Of a DNA stretch of 64,000 nucleotides, positions 40,041 through 49,566 are shown in pieces (the first letter of the stretch is position 1; each line of letters begins with the position of its first letter). The notes under the pieces were generated by a model. The model had not been told where the DNA came from, made no database searches, and worked only from the letters and a program-made list of their open reading frames with translations. Location of the stretch: the NCBI RefSeq assembly GCF_033783015.1, contig NZ_CP123907.1, forward strand, positions 1,054,001 to 1,118,000, read 5' to 3'. Origin of the DNA: Corynebacterium sp. 21KM1197 (lineage in GTDB: Bacteria; Actinomycetota; Actinomycetes; Mycobacteriales; Mycobacteriaceae). The translations under genes were made by a program, and so were the position numbers.

Positions 40041-40816
40041 GCGAGTTCCGCGTGGCCCTAGATAACTTTGAGGGCCCCTTTGATCTTTTGCTCCAGCTCA
40101 TCTCCTCCAAGAAGTTGAACGTTACTGAGGTGGCCCTGGCGGAGGTCACCGATGAGTTCATCGCCTATACCCGCGCGCTGGGCGAGCAGGCGGAGTTGGA
40201 GGAGACCACCGAGTTCCTGGTGGTGGCCGCCACCCTCCTGGATCTCAAGGCCGCGCGCCTGGTGCCCCGGGGTGAAGTGGACGATGAGGCGGATATGGAA
40301 TTGCTCTCCGCTAGGGATCTGCTTTTTGCTCGTCTCTTGCAGTATCGGGCCTATAAAAAGGTGGCCGATCTGCTGGGCCAATGGCAGCGGGCGGCACAGC
40401 GCCGGTATCCGAGGGCGGTGGCGATGGAGGAACGCTTTGCCCAGTTGCTGCCTCCGGTGACCCTGCCGGAAAAAGAGCGCTTTGCGGAGATCGCCGCCGG
40501 GGTGTTTAGGCCTAAGCCCCCCGAGGAGGTGGGCACGGATCACCTGCACCAGGTGGCGGTCTCCGTGCCGGAGCAGGCGGGGCGGATCATGGATATGCTG
40601 CGCATAGCGGGGGTGGAGCGGTGGCTGACCTTCGCGGTGCTCACGGGTGATTGCGGGGTATCCATGCAGGTGGTGGGGCGCTTCCTGGCGCTGCTGGAGT
40701 TGTATAAGGCCAAGGCGGTGGAGGTCCATCAACCAGACCCCCTGGGGGAATTGAGCGTGTCCTGGACGGGCCTGGACGTGGACCCCGCGGTGGTGGCCGC
40801 AGCTAATTGGGATTAG
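40037..40816 (+). CDS. scpA: Segregation and condensation protein A
   Basis: ScpA is the kleisin that bridges SMC heads. The 259-residue protein starts with the family motif FRVALDNFEGPFDLLLQLI and has KLNVTEVALAEVTDEFIAY (residues ~30-48) and the C-terminal winged helix (~195-245, VERWLTFAVLTGDCGVSMQVVGRFLALLEL). GTG at 40037 overlaps the pldP stop. scpB follows after an inserted rhodanese-like gene. Confidence 0.93.
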   Translation: MSEFRVALDNFEGPFDLLLQLISSKKLNVTEVALAEVTDEFIAYTRALGEQAELEETTEFLVVAATLLDLKAARLVPRGEVDDEADMELLSARDLLFARLLQYRAYKKVADLLGQWQRAAQRRYPRAVAMEERFAQLLPPVTLPEKERFAEIAAGVFRPKPPEEVGTDHLHQVAVSVPEQAGRIMDMLRIAGVERWLTFAVLTGDCGVSMQVVGRFLALLELYKAKAVEVHQPDPLGELSVSWTGLDVDPAVVAAANWD

Positions 40817-40832
40817 CCGTATCGTGGTGCGC

Positions 40833-41411
40833 ATGGCAGCGATTATTGATGTGGAGCAGTGCGCGAGTTTACGCGGCAAGGCGGTATTGCTCTATGCCAC
40901 CAGGAATCCCGGCGAGGCGATTCCCGGTTCCCTGGTGATGGACGCGCAGGATCAAGTAGACGATCCCCGGGAATACTTTGAGCGCGTGGGCGTGAGCGAC
41001 GATACCCCGGTGGTGATATACGGGGAATTAGCGGCCTATGTGTGGTGGCTGGCCAAGGTGGCGGGCCTCAATAACGTGGCCGTGCTCGACGGAGGCATGG
41101 CGGCCTGGGTGGCCTCGGGGCGGAAGCCGGGAGAACTAGGGCAGCCGAAGCGACGCGGCACGATCAAGGCGGAGGTGGCCTGGGAGAGGATCGCGGAAAG
41201 GCCTGAGTCCGATGGTTACGTGACCACGGTGGAGGTGGACGATCCCGAGGCCCTAGTGAACGCGGAGGGCTACTATTCCGAGGATCCGCGCGCGGAAATA
41301 GAGAAGCGCGCGGGGGACGCGCGGGCGTTGATCTTTAGCGGGGAGCATGCCTGCGTGGGGGCGCTGGCCGCCACGGTGGCGGGGTACGGGGACGTGCGGG
41401 TGCTGCTGTGA
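40833..41411 (+). CDS. Rhodanese-like protein, probably inactive
   Basis: This 192-residue protein resembles thiosulfate sulfurtransferases: DTPVVIYGELAAYVWWLAKVAGLNNVAVLDGGMAAWVASG matches the end of a first rhodanese domain (residues ~55-95). The second domain is shortened, and where the active-site CGSGVTA loop should be there is SGEHACVGALA (~171), with Ser at the usual Cys position, so sulfur transfer is doubtful. ATG at 40833 lies 7 bases after TATCGT, suggesting its own leaderless transcript; GTG at 40824 is the alternative. It overlaps scpB by 4 bases. Confidence 0.7.
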   Translation: MAAIIDVEQCASLRGKAVLLYATRNPGEAIPGSLVMDAQDQVDDPREYFERVGVSDDTPVVIYGELAAYVWWLAKVAGLNNVAVLDGGMAAWVASGRKPGELGQPKRRGTIKAEVAWERIAERPESDGYVTTVEVDDPEALVNAEGYYSEDPRAEIEKRAGDARALIFSGEHACVGALAATVAGYGDVRVLL

Positions 41412-41935
41412 ACGAGGTGCGTTCGCAGATCGAGTCCATCCTGCTGGTGGTGGATTCCCCGGTGACTCCCACGGCCCTGGCCCGCGCGGTGGAGGCGGAG
41501 GAAAGCGTGGTCCTGGATACCCTGCGGGCTATCGCTGCGGAGTTCAACGAGCGAGGCTCGGGATTTGATCTGCGGGAGAACGCCGAGGGCTGGCGGCTTT
41601 ATACCCGGCAGGCCAACGCCCCGGCGGTGGAGGCGTTCGTGCTCGATGGCACGCAGACGCGCCTCTCGCGCGCGGCGCTGGAAACCCTCGCGGTGGTGGC
41701 GTATCGCCAGCCGGTGACCAGGGCACAGGTCTCCGCAGTGCGCGGGGTGAACGTCGATGGCGTGATGCGCACCCTGCAACTGCGCGGGCTCATCAAGGAG
41801 GCGGAGGCCCCCTATACCTATGCCACCACGGACTTGTTCCTGGAACTCATGGGCATGGACTCGCTGGATCGCCTGCCGGATCTCGCCCCGCTCTTACCGG
41901 AACTCGATCATATTGATGAGGAGTATTCGGGGTAG
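41408..41935 (+). CDS. scpB: Segregation and condensation protein B
   Basis: ScpB is the winged-helix dimer that partners ScpA in the SMC complex. The 175-residue protein shows IESILLVVDSPVTPTALARAV at the N-terminus, and LSRAALETLAVVAYRQPVTRAQVSAVRGVNVDGVMRTL (residues ~82-120), the typical second winged helix. GTG overlaps the rhodanese stop. The final TAG overlaps the TAGTAT -10 of rluB. Confidence 0.93.
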   Translation: MNEVRSQIESILLVVDSPVTPTALARAVEAEESVVLDTLRAIAAEFNERGSGFDLRENAEGWRLYTRQANAPAVEAFVLDGTQTRLSRAALETLAVVAYRQPVTRAQVSAVRGVNVDGVMRTLQLRGLIKEAEAPYTYATTDLFLELMGMDSLDRLPDLAPLLPELDHIDEEYSG

Positions 41936-41938
41936 TAT
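41933..41938 (+). promoter_or_regulatory. Candidate -10 for rluB
   Basis: TAGTAT overlaps the scpB stop codon; transcription would begin near 41946 and CAGGAAGG at about 41960 serves as ribosome site. Confidence 0.45.
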
Positions 41939-41976
41939 GACGGGCGCACAGTAAGCACATCAGGAAGGACGCATCT

Positions 41977-42798
41977 GTGAAGGACGAGCCCATCGAGCTC
42001 TCTTTTGCCCGCCCCGCGCGGCACCAAAACGTGAGCCTCAACGAGCGCCGCGAGAATCCCTCGGCGGGCGGAGTTCGCCTTCAAAAGGTCCTCGCCCAGG
42101 CCGGGGTGGCCTCGCGGCGGCACTCGGAGATCCTGATCGACGCCGGGCGCGTGGAGGTCAATGGCAAGGTCGTGGACCGCCAGGGCATGCGCGTGGACCC
42201 CAACGTGGACATCATTCGCGTCGATGGCGTGCGCGTGAACGTCAATGAGGACACCGTGTACTTTGTGCTGAACAAGCCGCGCGGAATGCAGTCCACCATG
42301 CACGATGACATGGGTCGCCCCTGCATCGGAGACATCGTGGGCGAGCGCGTGGCCGCAGGCAAGCGGCTCTTCCACGTGGGCCGCCTGGACGCGGACACGG
42401 AGGGCCTGATCATGCTCACCAACGATGGGGAACTGGCCAATCGCCTCATGCACCCCAAGTATGAGATCGCCAAGACGTACATGGCCACCGTGCTGGGCGA
42501 GGCGGATCGCGCCCTGATTTCTTCTTTGCGCAAGGGCATGGAGCTTGACGACGGTCCCGCCAAGGTGGACTACGCCCAGGTGATCGACACGCACAACGGC
42601 CAATCCATCATTCGGGTGGAATTGCACGAGGGACGCAAGCACATCGTGCGTCGATTGCTTAAGGCGGCGGGCTACCCGGTGCAGCGCCTGGTGCGCACCA
42701 AGATCCACACGGTGCAACTGGGCGAGCAAAAGCCCGGCTCCATGCGCGCGCTCAATAGCTCGGAATTGACCAGTCTGTATAAGGCGGTGGGAATGTGA
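41977..42798 (+). CDS. rluB: 23S rRNA pseudouridine synthase (RluB/RsuA family)
   Basis: The 273-residue protein has an N-terminal S4 domain ([27 protein letters not shown], residues ~32-58) and a pseudouridine synthase domain with catalytic Asp in [19 protein letters not shown] (~133) and KTYMATV (~167). RluB-type enzymes modify U2605 of 23S rRNA; position after scpAB is characteristic. GTG at 41977 has CAGGAAGGA nine bases upstream. It overlaps cmk-der by 4 bases. Confidence 0.93.
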   Translation: MKDEPIELSFARPARHQNVSLNERRENPSAGGVRLQKVLAQAGVASRRHSEILIDAGRVEVNGKVVDRQGMRVDPNVDIIRVDGVRVNVNEDTVYFVLNKPRGMQSTMHDDMGRPCIGDIVGERVAAGKRLFHVGRLDADTEGLIMLTNDGELANRLMHPKYEIAKTYMATVLGEADRALISSLRKGMELDDGPAKVDYAQVIDTHNGQSIIRVELHEGRKHIVRRLLKAAGYPVQRLVRTKIHTVQLGEQKPGSMRALNSSELTSLYKAVGM

Positions 42799-44774
42799 AT
42801 GCCTTGATCGTGGCCGTGGACGGCCCGGCGGGAACCGGAAAATCCAGCACGTGCCGCGCGCTCGCGGAGCGCCTGGATGCCAAGTATGTGGACACCGGGG
42901 CCATGTACCGCGTGGCCACCTGGGCCGTGCTGGAGGCCGGAGTGGATCCGCAGGATACCGAGGCGGTGGTGAGAATCACCGCGCAGCTGCCCACGGAGTT
43001 CGATGAGGAGGCCATTCGCGGCCCCGAGGTGACCAAGCACGTCTCGGCGGTCTCTGCGATTCCCGAGGTGCGCCGCAACCTCGTGGAGTTGCAGCGCAGG
43101 ATCGCCACGGAGGCGGGCCGCGCGATCGTCGAGGGCCGGGACATCGGCACCGTGGTCTTTCCCGAGGCCCCGGTGAAGATCTACCTCACGGCGGACGCGG
43201 AGGTGCGCGCGCGGCGTCGATACGAGCAGGACCTCGCTGCTGGCCGTGAGGCGGACTTCGAGGCGGTGCTGGCGGACGTGCAGCGCCGCGACGAGGCCGA
43301 TTCCACGCGGGAGGATTCCCCGCTGCGCCCCGCCGAGGATGCCATCGTGGTGGACACCTCCGAGATGAGCCTGGACGAGGTGATTGATAACCTGACGGGC
43401 CTGATCCTGGATAGTGAAATGGCCCTGGAATACGAGGAGGATCACGAGAAGGAGGCCCTGTGCACGGTGGCCATCGTGGGCCGCCCGAACGTGGGCAAGT
43501 CCTCCCTGGTCAATCGCTTCCTGGGGCGCCGCGAGGCCGTGGTGGAGGATACCCCCGGCGTGACGCGCGACCGCGTGAGTTACCTCTCGGACTGGGCCGG
43601 GCAGCGCTTCTGGGTGCAGGATACCGGCGGCTGGGACCCCAACGTTAAGGGGATTCACGCCGCGATCGCCCGCCAGGCCGAGGCCGCGATGGAGACGGCG
43701 GACGTGATCGTGCTCGTGGTGGACTCCAAGGTGGGTATCACCGCCACCGATGAGATCATGGCGCGGCGGTTGCAGCGCTCCACGGTGCCGGTGATCCTGG
43801 TGGCCAATAAGTTTGACTCGGACGCCCAGTATGCGGACGTCGCGGAGCTGTACTCCCTGGGTCTGGGCGATCCGTACCCGGTCTCCGCGCAGCATGGACG
43901 CGGCGGCGCGGACGTGCTGGACAAGATCATCGCCTCCTTCCCGGAGGAGCCCCGGGCGGCGTCGATAGTCTCCGGGCCGCGCCGGGTGGCCCTGGTGGGG
44001 CGGCCCAACGTGGGCAAGTCCTCCCTGCTCAACAAGTTCAGCGGCGAGGAGCGCTCGGTGGTGGACAACGTGGCCGGAACCACCGTGGATCCCGTGGATT
44101 CCCTGGTGCAGTTGGATCAGCACCTGTGGAAGTTCGTGGACACCGCGGGCCTGCGCAAGAAGGTGAAAAATGCGCAGGGCCACGAGTATTACGCCTCCCT
44201 GCGCACCCGGGGCGTGATCGACGCCGCCGAGGTGTGCGTCATGCTTATCGACGCCTCCGAGCCCATCTCCGAGCAGGATCAGCGCGTGCTGGGCATGGTG
44301 CTCGACGCGGGCAAGGCCCTGGTGATCGGCATGAATAAGTGGGACCTCATGGACGAAGACCGCCGCTGGGAGCTGGATCGGGAACTGGACCTGCAACTCG
44401 CGCACCTGCCCTGGGTGAGCCGCATCAATATCTCGGCCAAGACGGGGCGCGCCTTGCAGAAGCTGGAGCCCGCCATGCTGGAGGCCCTGGAGAGCTGGGA
44501 CCAGCGTATTTCCACTGGGCGTTTGAATAACTGGCTGCGCGAGACCATCGCCAAGAACCCGCCGCCGATGAAGAACAACCGCCTGCCCAAGGTGCTCTTT
44601 GCCACCCAGGCCAGCACCCGCCCACCCACCATCGTGCTCTTTACCACCGGCTTCCTCGACGCCGGGTATCGCCGCTACCTAGAGCGCAAGTTGCGCGAGG
44701 AGTTCGGTTTTCACGGCAGTCCGGTGCGCATCGCGGTGCGCGTGCGGGAGAGGACGAAGGCGTCGCAGCGGTAG
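42795..44774 (+). CDS. cmk-der: Fused cytidylate kinase and ribosome-assembly GTPase Der
   Basis: One open frame of 659 residues joins two enzymes. Residues ~1-215 are (d)CMP kinase: P-loop [33 protein letters not shown] and [14 protein letters not shown]. After a short acidic linker (~215-222, YEEDHEKEA) comes Der/EngA with two GTPase domains: [14 protein letters not shown] with DTPGVTRDR and NKFD, then [14 protein letters not shown] with DTAGLRKK and NKWD, and a KH-like C-terminal domain. Der helps 50S assembly. GTG overlaps rluB. The end overlaps a converging methyltransferase gene by 64 bases. Confidence 0.95.
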   Translation: MNALIVAVDGPAGTGKSSTCRALAERLDAKYVDTGAMYRVATWAVLEAGVDPQDTEAVVRITAQLPTEFDEEAIRGPEVTKHVSAVSAIPEVRRNLVELQRRIATEAGRAIVEGRDIGTVVFPEAPVKIYLTADAEVRARRRYEQDLAAGREADFEAVLADVQRRDEADSTREDSPLRPAEDAIVVDTSEMSLDEVIDNLTGLILDSEMALEYEEDHEKEALCTVAIVGRPNVGKSSLVNRFLGRREAVVEDTPGVTRDRVSYLSDWAGQRFWVQDTGGWDPNVKGIHAAIARQAEAAMETADVIVLVVDSKVGITATDEIMARRLQRSTVPVILVANKFDSDAQYADVAELYSLGLGDPYPVSAQHGRGGADVLDKIIASFPEEPRAASIVSGPRRVALVGRPNVGKSSLLNKFSGEERSVVDNVAGTTVDPVDSLVQLDQHLWKFVDTAGLRKKVKNAQGHEYYASLRTRGVIDAAEVCVMLIDASEPISEQDQRVLGMVLDAGKALVIGMNKWDLMDEDRRWELDRELDLQLAHLPWVSRINISAKTGRALQKLEPAMLEALESWDQRISTGRLNNWLRETIAKNPPPMKNNRLPKVLFATQASTRPPTIVLFTTGFLDAGYRRYLERKLREEFGFHGSPVRIAVRVRERTKASQR

Positions 44775-45490
44775 GGCAGCGAGACGGTATCGCCTGGGCC
44801 GTATCCAGAGTGCTCGTAGAGGTACCACTCTAGGTTGGCCTCCACCCGTCGCCGGATGTGCGCGGGGGAGCGCAGCCAGTAGGAGCGGGTGCGGGCCAGG
44901 GCGATGATCTCCGGGGGCGTGAGGGGATCTACCCAGGTGGTGCGCAGTTCCTCCGCGATGATCCAGGGGGAGGCCACGGGGGGAAGAAAGCCGGGGCGCA
45001 GCACGTCGCCGGCGTGCATGATCCGGCTCAAACGGAGCACCCAGGGGTCGGAGACGTCCAGGGTGTTCCAGGCCAGAAGTACGTGTCCGCCGGGGCGAAT
45101 GATCCGGTCGAGTTCCGCGCAGGCCTGCTCGGTGTCCACCCAGTGCCAGGTCTGGGCGCAGGCGGCGGCGTCTACGGAGTTATCGGCCAGGCCGGTGTGC
45201 TCCGCCGTGGCCCGCCAGGCCGGGGCGTGGTGGGCCGCCAGGTGAATCATCTCCGCGCTGGGATCGAGCGCGAACACCTCGTGGTATCGGGCCAGCGCGG
45301 CGGTGAGTTTTCCGGTTCCCGCCCCGATGTCCACCACGGTGTGCGCCCCGCGCAGCAGGGCGATGATTTCTTCCGGGTAGCCGGGGCGGGCGTCGTGGTA
45401 CGCCCGCGCGCCGGTCTCAAAGGCGCGCGCGGCGGCTCGGCGCTGCTGGGGGGTGCGGAAGTGCGGCTGCTCCGCCCTGGAGGGATACAC
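44711..45490 (-). CDS. SAM-dependent methyltransferase
   Basis: This 259-residue class I methyltransferase has motif [18 protein letters not shown] (residues ~47-63), acidic motif [13 protein letters not shown] (~71), [12 protein letters not shown] (~108) and a post-motif [14 protein letters not shown] (~130). It resembles UbiE/type 11 enzymes that act on small molecules; substrate unknown. GTG at 45490 is 8 bases from a minus-strand TACCAT element and has no ribosome site, consistent with a leaderless mRNA. It diverges from the ABC exporter genes with only 18 bases between starts. Confidence 0.85.
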   Translation of the reverse strand: MYPSRAEQPHFRTPQQRRAAARAFETGARAYHDARPGYPEEIIALLRGAHTVVDIGAGTGKLTAALARYHEVFALDPSAEMIHLAAHHAPAWRATAEHTGLADNSVDAAACAQTWHWVDTEQACAELDRIIRPGGHVLLAWNTLDVSDPWVLRLSRIMHAGDVLRPGFLPPVASPWIIAEELRTTWVDPLTPPEIIALARTRSYWLRSPAHIRRRVEANLEWYLYEHSGYGPGDTVSLPYRCDAFVLSRTRTAMRTGLP

Positions 45491-45494
45491 GGAT

Positions 45495-45504
45495 TAGGAT
45501 GGTA
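45495..45504. promoter_or_regulatory. Overlapping divergent -10 elements (methyltransferase / ABC exporter)
   Basis: TAGGAT (45495-45500) reads rightward, 8 bases before the GTG at 45509. TACCAT (45504-45499) reads leftward, 8 bases before the GTG at 45490. They share two bases; predicted start sites are 19 bases apart. Confidence 0.6.
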
Positions 45505-45508
45505 CCCC

Positions 45509-46858
45509 GTGCCCTTTTTGCTCCGCACCATTGTTTCGCGTGATTCCCTGCTGGCCGGGGCGCTGATCTCCCTGGCCTTTGTGTGTAACGGCCTCACCCC
45601 CGTGGTGGTGGGGCAGGCTATCGACCACGCTATTGCCCAGCGCGGCAGCATCGCGCCGTGGTTGGGAGGGCTGGCTGTGCTCTTTGCGGCCAATGCAGTA
45701 TGCGGGGCCGCCGGGCGCTGGCTGGGCATACGCGCCGTGCAGCGCAAGGACCACGAACTGCGCATGCGGGTCACCGAGCGGATTCCCCAGGTAACGCTCG
45801 CGCCCGGCGCGCTGCTCTCCATCGCCAGCGTGGACACCCGCCGCGTGGCCGATGCCGTGATGCTCACCATCTTCCCGATGGCCGAGGTGACCTCGGTGAT
45901 CTACGCCGCCGTGGTGCTGATGAACGTCTCCGTGCCGCTGGGCCTAGCGGTGCTGTGCGGTGGGCCGCTGATCGTGTGGGTCTCCCTGCACAGCGCGCGC
46001 CCTCTGCGCCGCGCCGCCCTGCACCGGCAGGAGAGCGTGGGGCGGGCCTCCGCCCTGGCCGCGCACATCGTGCAGGGGCTGCGCACGCTCAAGGGAATTG
46101 GCGCGGTGGGAACCGTGGGGCAGCGCTACCGCGCGGCCTCGGACGAGGCGTATCGGCGCACCGTGGCGGCCAATGCGGCCCACGCCAGGCTCAATGCCAC
46201 CACCGACACTGTGGGCTCCCTCTACGTGGTGATCCTGGCCGTGGCCGCCGCCGCGCTGGCGCAGCGGGGGACGATCAGCGTGGGGGAACTCATCACGGTG
46301 GTGGGGATCACGCAGTTCATCATTCACCCCATGACCATGCTGGGCAAAAACATCGCGTCGCGCTGGGCGGCCGCCCAGGCCAGCGCCCACCGGATCGCGG
46401 GGGTGCTGGAGGCCCCTGATCGCGCCGTGACGGGCGAGGTTCCCGAGGTAAGCGGCTTTGAGGTGCGCACGGGGCAGTGCCCCTACTCCTCCGCGCCGGG
46501 GGTGATCGTGGCCCCGCACCGCGCCGATCTCTTTGCCGGAACGGTATATGAGAACGTGCACCCCGATGAGGCCACGGCCCGGCGCGCGCTCTGGGTGGCG
46601 GCGGCCTCGGACATACCGAACAAGGACGTGGGCGAGGGCGGCGTGGCGCTCTCCGGCGGACAACGGCAGCGCGTGGCCCTGGCGAGGGCGATTGCCACCG
46701 AGACCCCCGTGCTGGTGCTCAACGAGCCCACCACAGCCGTGGATTCCGTGACCGAATACACCATCGCGCACCGGGTGGCCGAGCAGCGCGCGGGATTGCG
46801 CACCCTGGTGTACAGCACCGCGCCCGCCTGGCGGGAGGTGGCGGCGTGTTCCCGGTAG
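45509..46858 (+). CDS. ABC exporter half-transporter with degenerate ATPase domain
   Basis: This 449-residue protein has a six-helix exporter membrane domain (residues ~1-315; SLYVVILAVAAAALAQRG and QFIIHPMTMLGKNI are typical) and a shortened nucleotide-binding domain of ~110 residues. The LSGGQRQRVALARA signature (~381) is perfect, but Walker A is absent (about 50-60 residues are deleted after VSGFEVRTGQ), Walker B reads VLVLNEP with Asn for Asp (~405), and the switch His is missing (VYSTAPA). It needs the partner encoded next door. GTG at 45509 was chosen; the open frame further upstream is antisense to the methyltransferase. Confidence 0.88.
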   Translation: MPFLLRTIVSRDSLLAGALISLAFVCNGLTPVVVGQAIDHAIAQRGSIAPWLGGLAVLFAANAVCGAAGRWLGIRAVQRKDHELRMRVTERIPQVTLAPGALLSIASVDTRRVADAVMLTIFPMAEVTSVIYAAVVLMNVSVPLGLAVLCGGPLIVWVSLHSARPLRRAALHRQESVGRASALAAHIVQGLRTLKGIGAVGTVGQRYRAASDEAYRRTVAANAAHARLNATTDTVGSLYVVILAVAAAALAQRGTISVGELITVVGITQFIIHPMTMLGKNIASRWAAAQASAHRIAGVLEAPDRAVTGEVPEVSGFEVRTGQCPYSSAPGVIVAPHRADLFAGTVYENVHPDEATARRALWVAAASDIPNKDVGEGGVALSGGQRQRVALARAIATETPVLVLNEPTTAVDSVTEYTIAHRVAEQRAGLRTLVYSTAPAWREVAACSR

Positions 46859-48501
46859 CAACCTGGGCGCAAATACGCGCGGTATTAAGGCTCCGGCCGC
46901 GCGCCGTGGCGGCCCTGGTGTTCCTCTTTTGCGGTTCCGCCATGAGCGTGGCGATACCGCACCTCATGGGCCTGATGGTGGACGCGGTGATCGGCGGCCA
47001 ATCCCTCCTGCGGCTGGTCGGGCTCATGGTGGGTGCGGCGTTGTGCTCGGCGCTACTGAGCGCGGTGGGCTTCTACCTCATCTCCACCAGCGCGGAGCGC
47101 GGCATCGCCGGGCTGCGCGCCACGCTGGTGATCACCGCCCTGGCGCTGCCGGTACACCGGGTGGAGGAGGCGGGATCGGGGGACCTCGTGAGCCGTTCCA
47201 CCGATGATGTCTCCGAGCTTTCCTCTGCGGTAACGGAGACGGTGCCCATCCTTTCTAGCTCCGTATTCACCATTGCGGCCACCGTGGTGGCCCTGGTGAC
47301 CGTGGACGCCCAGTTCGCCCTCGTGCTGCTCGTGGCCCCGCTGTATTACCTGGGCGCTCGCCGTTATCTGCGCGTGGCACCCGCCAGGTATGCGCGGGAG
47401 CGCGCGCTGCGCAGCGATCGCGCGCGCAGGGTGCTAGAAGCCGTGCACGGCGCGGAGACGATCCGGGCCTACGGAATGGAGGAAAAGATCCAGGAGGGGA
47501 TACGGGAATCCTCCCTCAAGGTGCGCGATACCGGCATCGCCGCGCGCACCACGATGGTGGTGCTCCAGGGCTGGGTCACGGTGTGCGAGTTCCTCACCCT
47601 TGCCCTGGCCCTGCTCATCGGGTACACGCTCGACCTCAGCGTGGGGGCCGTGACTGGGGCGCTGCTCATGCTCATCAGGCTGCGCGGCCCCATCATGATG
47701 TTCATGCGGGTGCTCGATACCGTGCAGTCCGCCTACGCCTCCCTCGCCCGTATCGTGGGCGTGCCGCAGGTCGAACCTCAACCGGACTCCGGGGCGGGTG
47801 CGCCGCGCGGCGTCGCGGAATTGCGCGGGGTTTCTTTCAGCTACGGCACCGGCTGGGCGGTGCGCGAGATGAACCTGCGGATCGACCCCGGCCAGAGCGT
47901 GGCGCTCGTGGGAGCCTCCGGGGCTGGGAAGAGCACCGTGGCGGCCCTTCTCGCCGGGCTGCGGGTGCCCACTCGCGGCGAGGCGCTTATCGACGCCGTG
48001 GCGGTGTCCACGCTTTCCGACGCCGAGCGCGCTGGGAGGGTGGCCCTTATCTCCCAGGAGATCAACGTTTTTGGCACACCCCGCGAGGATCTGGCTCTGG
48101 CCTGCCCCGAGGCCACCGGGGAGGATATGCGCGCGGCGCTGCGCCGCGTGGGGGCGGAGTTTGACCTGGATACCGAGGAGGCGCTGGAACCCGTGGCGGC
48201 CCAGCAACTGGCGCTGGCGCGCATACTCTTGATGGACCCGGCGCTGGTGATCATGGACGAGGCCACTGCGGAGGCCGGTTCCGCGCACGCTGGCTTGCTG
48301 GAAAAGGCGGCGGCGGAGGTTTTACGAGGGCGATCTTCCTTGGTGGTGGCCCACCGTCTTGACCACGTGGCCCTAGCAGATAGAGTTTTGGTCATGGATA
48401 ACGGCGAGGTGATAGAGGCGGGCAGCCATGAGGAACTGCTCGCTCGCGGCGGGCGGTACGCGCAACTCTGGCAGGCCTGGGTGAGGGGCCGCCGCGGATG
48501 A
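46846..48501 (+). CDS. ABC exporter half-transporter with intact Walker motifs
   Basis: This 551-residue protein has an exporter membrane domain (residues ~15-300) and a full nucleotide-binding domain: Walker A VGASGAGKSTVAALLAG (~355), Q-loop ISQEINVFGTPRED (~404), Walker B ALVIMDEATAEAGSAH (~469) and switch His in VVAHRLDH (~504). The signature LSGGQ is replaced by PVAAQQLALARIL (~450). With the preceding gene, which has LSGGQ but no Walker A, it should form a heterodimer with one composite working ATP site. It overlaps that gene by 13 bases. Substrate unknown; the following secreted esterase gene overlaps by 4 bases. Confidence 0.9.
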   Translation: MFPVATWAQIRAVLRLRPRAVAALVFLFCGSAMSVAIPHLMGLMVDAVIGGQSLLRLVGLMVGAALCSALLSAVGFYLISTSAERGIAGLRATLVITALALPVHRVEEAGSGDLVSRSTDDVSELSSAVTETVPILSSSVFTIAATVVALVTVDAQFALVLLVAPLYYLGARRYLRVAPARYARERALRSDRARRVLEAVHGAETIRAYGMEEKIQEGIRESSLKVRDTGIAARTTMVVLQGWVTVCEFLTLALALLIGYTLDLSVGAVTGALLMLIRLRGPIMMFMRVLDTVQSAYASLARIVGVPQVEPQPDSGAGAPRGVAELRGVSFSYGTGWAVREMNLRIDPGQSVALVGASGAGKSTVAALLAGLRVPTRGEALIDAVAVSTLSDAERAGRVALISQEINVFGTPREDLALACPEATGEDMRAALRRVGAEFDLDTEEALEPVAAQQLALARILLMDPALVIMDEATAEAGSAHAGLLEKAAAEVLRGRSSLVVAHRLDHVALADRVLVMDNGEVIEAGSHEELLARGGRYAQLWQAWVRGRRG

Positions 48502-49406
48502 AGCGCCTCCGCGCCGTAATTGCGTTTGTTATCGTCGGCATCATCGCCGGGCTTTCCCTGGTGGGATTCATCTCTGCGGGGCATGACGAGGAAGTGGCGG
48601 ACCTCTCTCCCTTCGAGGAAACGCTGCCCGGGGAAAGTTCCGTGTTCGACATGACCTCGGCGGGAATGAAGCGTTCCCTCATTGTGTCCATGCCCACCCA
48701 GCCCGCGCCTGAGGCGGGGTATCCGGTGCTCTTTATGTTCCACGGGTGGCAGGAAAACGCGGCCCTCATGCAGGAATACACGCAGATGGATGACGCCCAG
48801 GCCATTCTGGTGTACCCGGATGGGGTTGAGCGCGCCTGGGGCGGCGGGCCGTATGCGCAGACCAATGAGAACAAGGGCGATGAGACCCTGGTGCGGGATA
48901 TCATGAGCCGCCTGGAGATCACGTATCCCATCGACAGCGAGCGCGTGTTTGCCGCAGGAATGTCCAATGGCGGCGGCTTTGCCACGCTGCTGGGCTGCCG
49001 TGTCGATGACGTGATCAGGGGAGTGGCCTCGGTGTCTTCCGCCAATTACAACGGTATCCGCGATGGCTGCTCGGAGTCTCCCATTCCTATCCTGGCCATT
49101 CACGGCACCGCCGATCAGGCGATGCAGTACGAGGGCGGTACCCGGCACGGTGCCCGGTATTACTCCATCGAGGAGGCGCGCAATGCGGACGTGGATCGTA
49201 ATAAGTGCCGCGAGCCGGTGAGCAAGTACGTGACTGACGTCATCGAGCGCACCGTGTGGCAGGGCTGCGATGCCCCCACGGAGTTCTACCGTATTGATGG
49301 TGGCCTGCACATCTGGGACGGCGATCCCGATGACCTCAATTCCTCCGTGCCAAAAAACTTTGCCAGCGATACGGTCCTGGAGTTCTTCGGGATCGAGCGG
49401 GGGTAG
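48498..49406 (+). CDS. Secreted or membrane-anchored esterase (LpqC / PHB-depolymerase type)
   Basis: The 302-residue protein has an N-terminal signal or anchor (RAVIAFVIVGIIAGLSLVGF, residues ~5-24) with no lipobox, then an alpha/beta-hydrolase domain: FMFHGWQENA (oxyanion region, ~79), nucleophile Ser in AAGMSNGGGFAT (~156), Asp in LAIHGTADQAM (~201) and a late His in DGGLHIWDG (~275). The family acts on ester or feruloyl-type bonds outside the cytoplasm; the substrate is unknown. ATG overlaps the exporter stop by 4 bases, so export and hydrolysis may be linked. An intrinsic terminator follows. Confidence 0.83.
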   Translation: MKRLRAVIAFVIVGIIAGLSLVGFISAGHDEEVADLSPFEETLPGESSVFDMTSAGMKRSLIVSMPTQPAPEAGYPVLFMFHGWQENAALMQEYTQMDDAQAILVYPDGVERAWGGGPYAQTNENKGDETLVRDIMSRLEITYPIDSERVFAAGMSNGGGFATLLGCRVDDVIRGVASVSSANYNGIRDGCSESPIPILAIHGTADQAMQYEGGTRHGARYYSIEEARNADVDRNKCREPVSKYVTDVIERTVWQGCDAPTEFYRIDGGLHIWDGDPDDLNSSVPKNFASDTVLEFFGIERG

Positions 49407-49417
49407 GATGGCATAGC

Positions 49418-49444
49418 AAAAAGGCGCGGTTTCCCGCGCCTTTT
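49418..49444. terminator. Bidirectional terminator (esterase and tRNA-Pro)
   Basis: AAAAGGCGCGG (49419-49429) pairs with CCGCGCCTTTT (49434-49444) around TTTC. The A-run and T-run on the two sides allow termination from both directions, suiting the converging esterase and tRNA genes. Confidence 0.88.
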
Positions 49445-49447
49445 CAG

Positions 49448-49524
49448 TGGTCGGACTGACAGGATTTGAACCTGCGACCCCTACACCCCCAGTGTAGTGC
49501 GCTGCCAAACTGCGCCACAGTCCG
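49448..49524 (-). tRNA. tRNA-Pro (anticodon GGG)
   Basis: On the minus strand CGGACTG...CAGTCCG form the acceptor stem, the anticodon arm is CTACA-CTGGGGG-TGTAG with anticodon GGG, and the T loop is GTTCAAATC. The 3' CCA is encoded (49450-49448). The minus-strand hexamer GATAAT (49536-49531) lies 6 bases upstream and is a likely -10. Confidence 0.95.
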
Positions 49525-49566
49525 CTGTGCATTATCTGCAACGAGGAAGAGATTACAGCAGTGTGC

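Noticed and set aside
44858..45508. Upstream extension of the ABC exporter frame
   Set aside because: This part is antisense to the methyltransferase and low-complexity; homology begins at the GTG at 45509.
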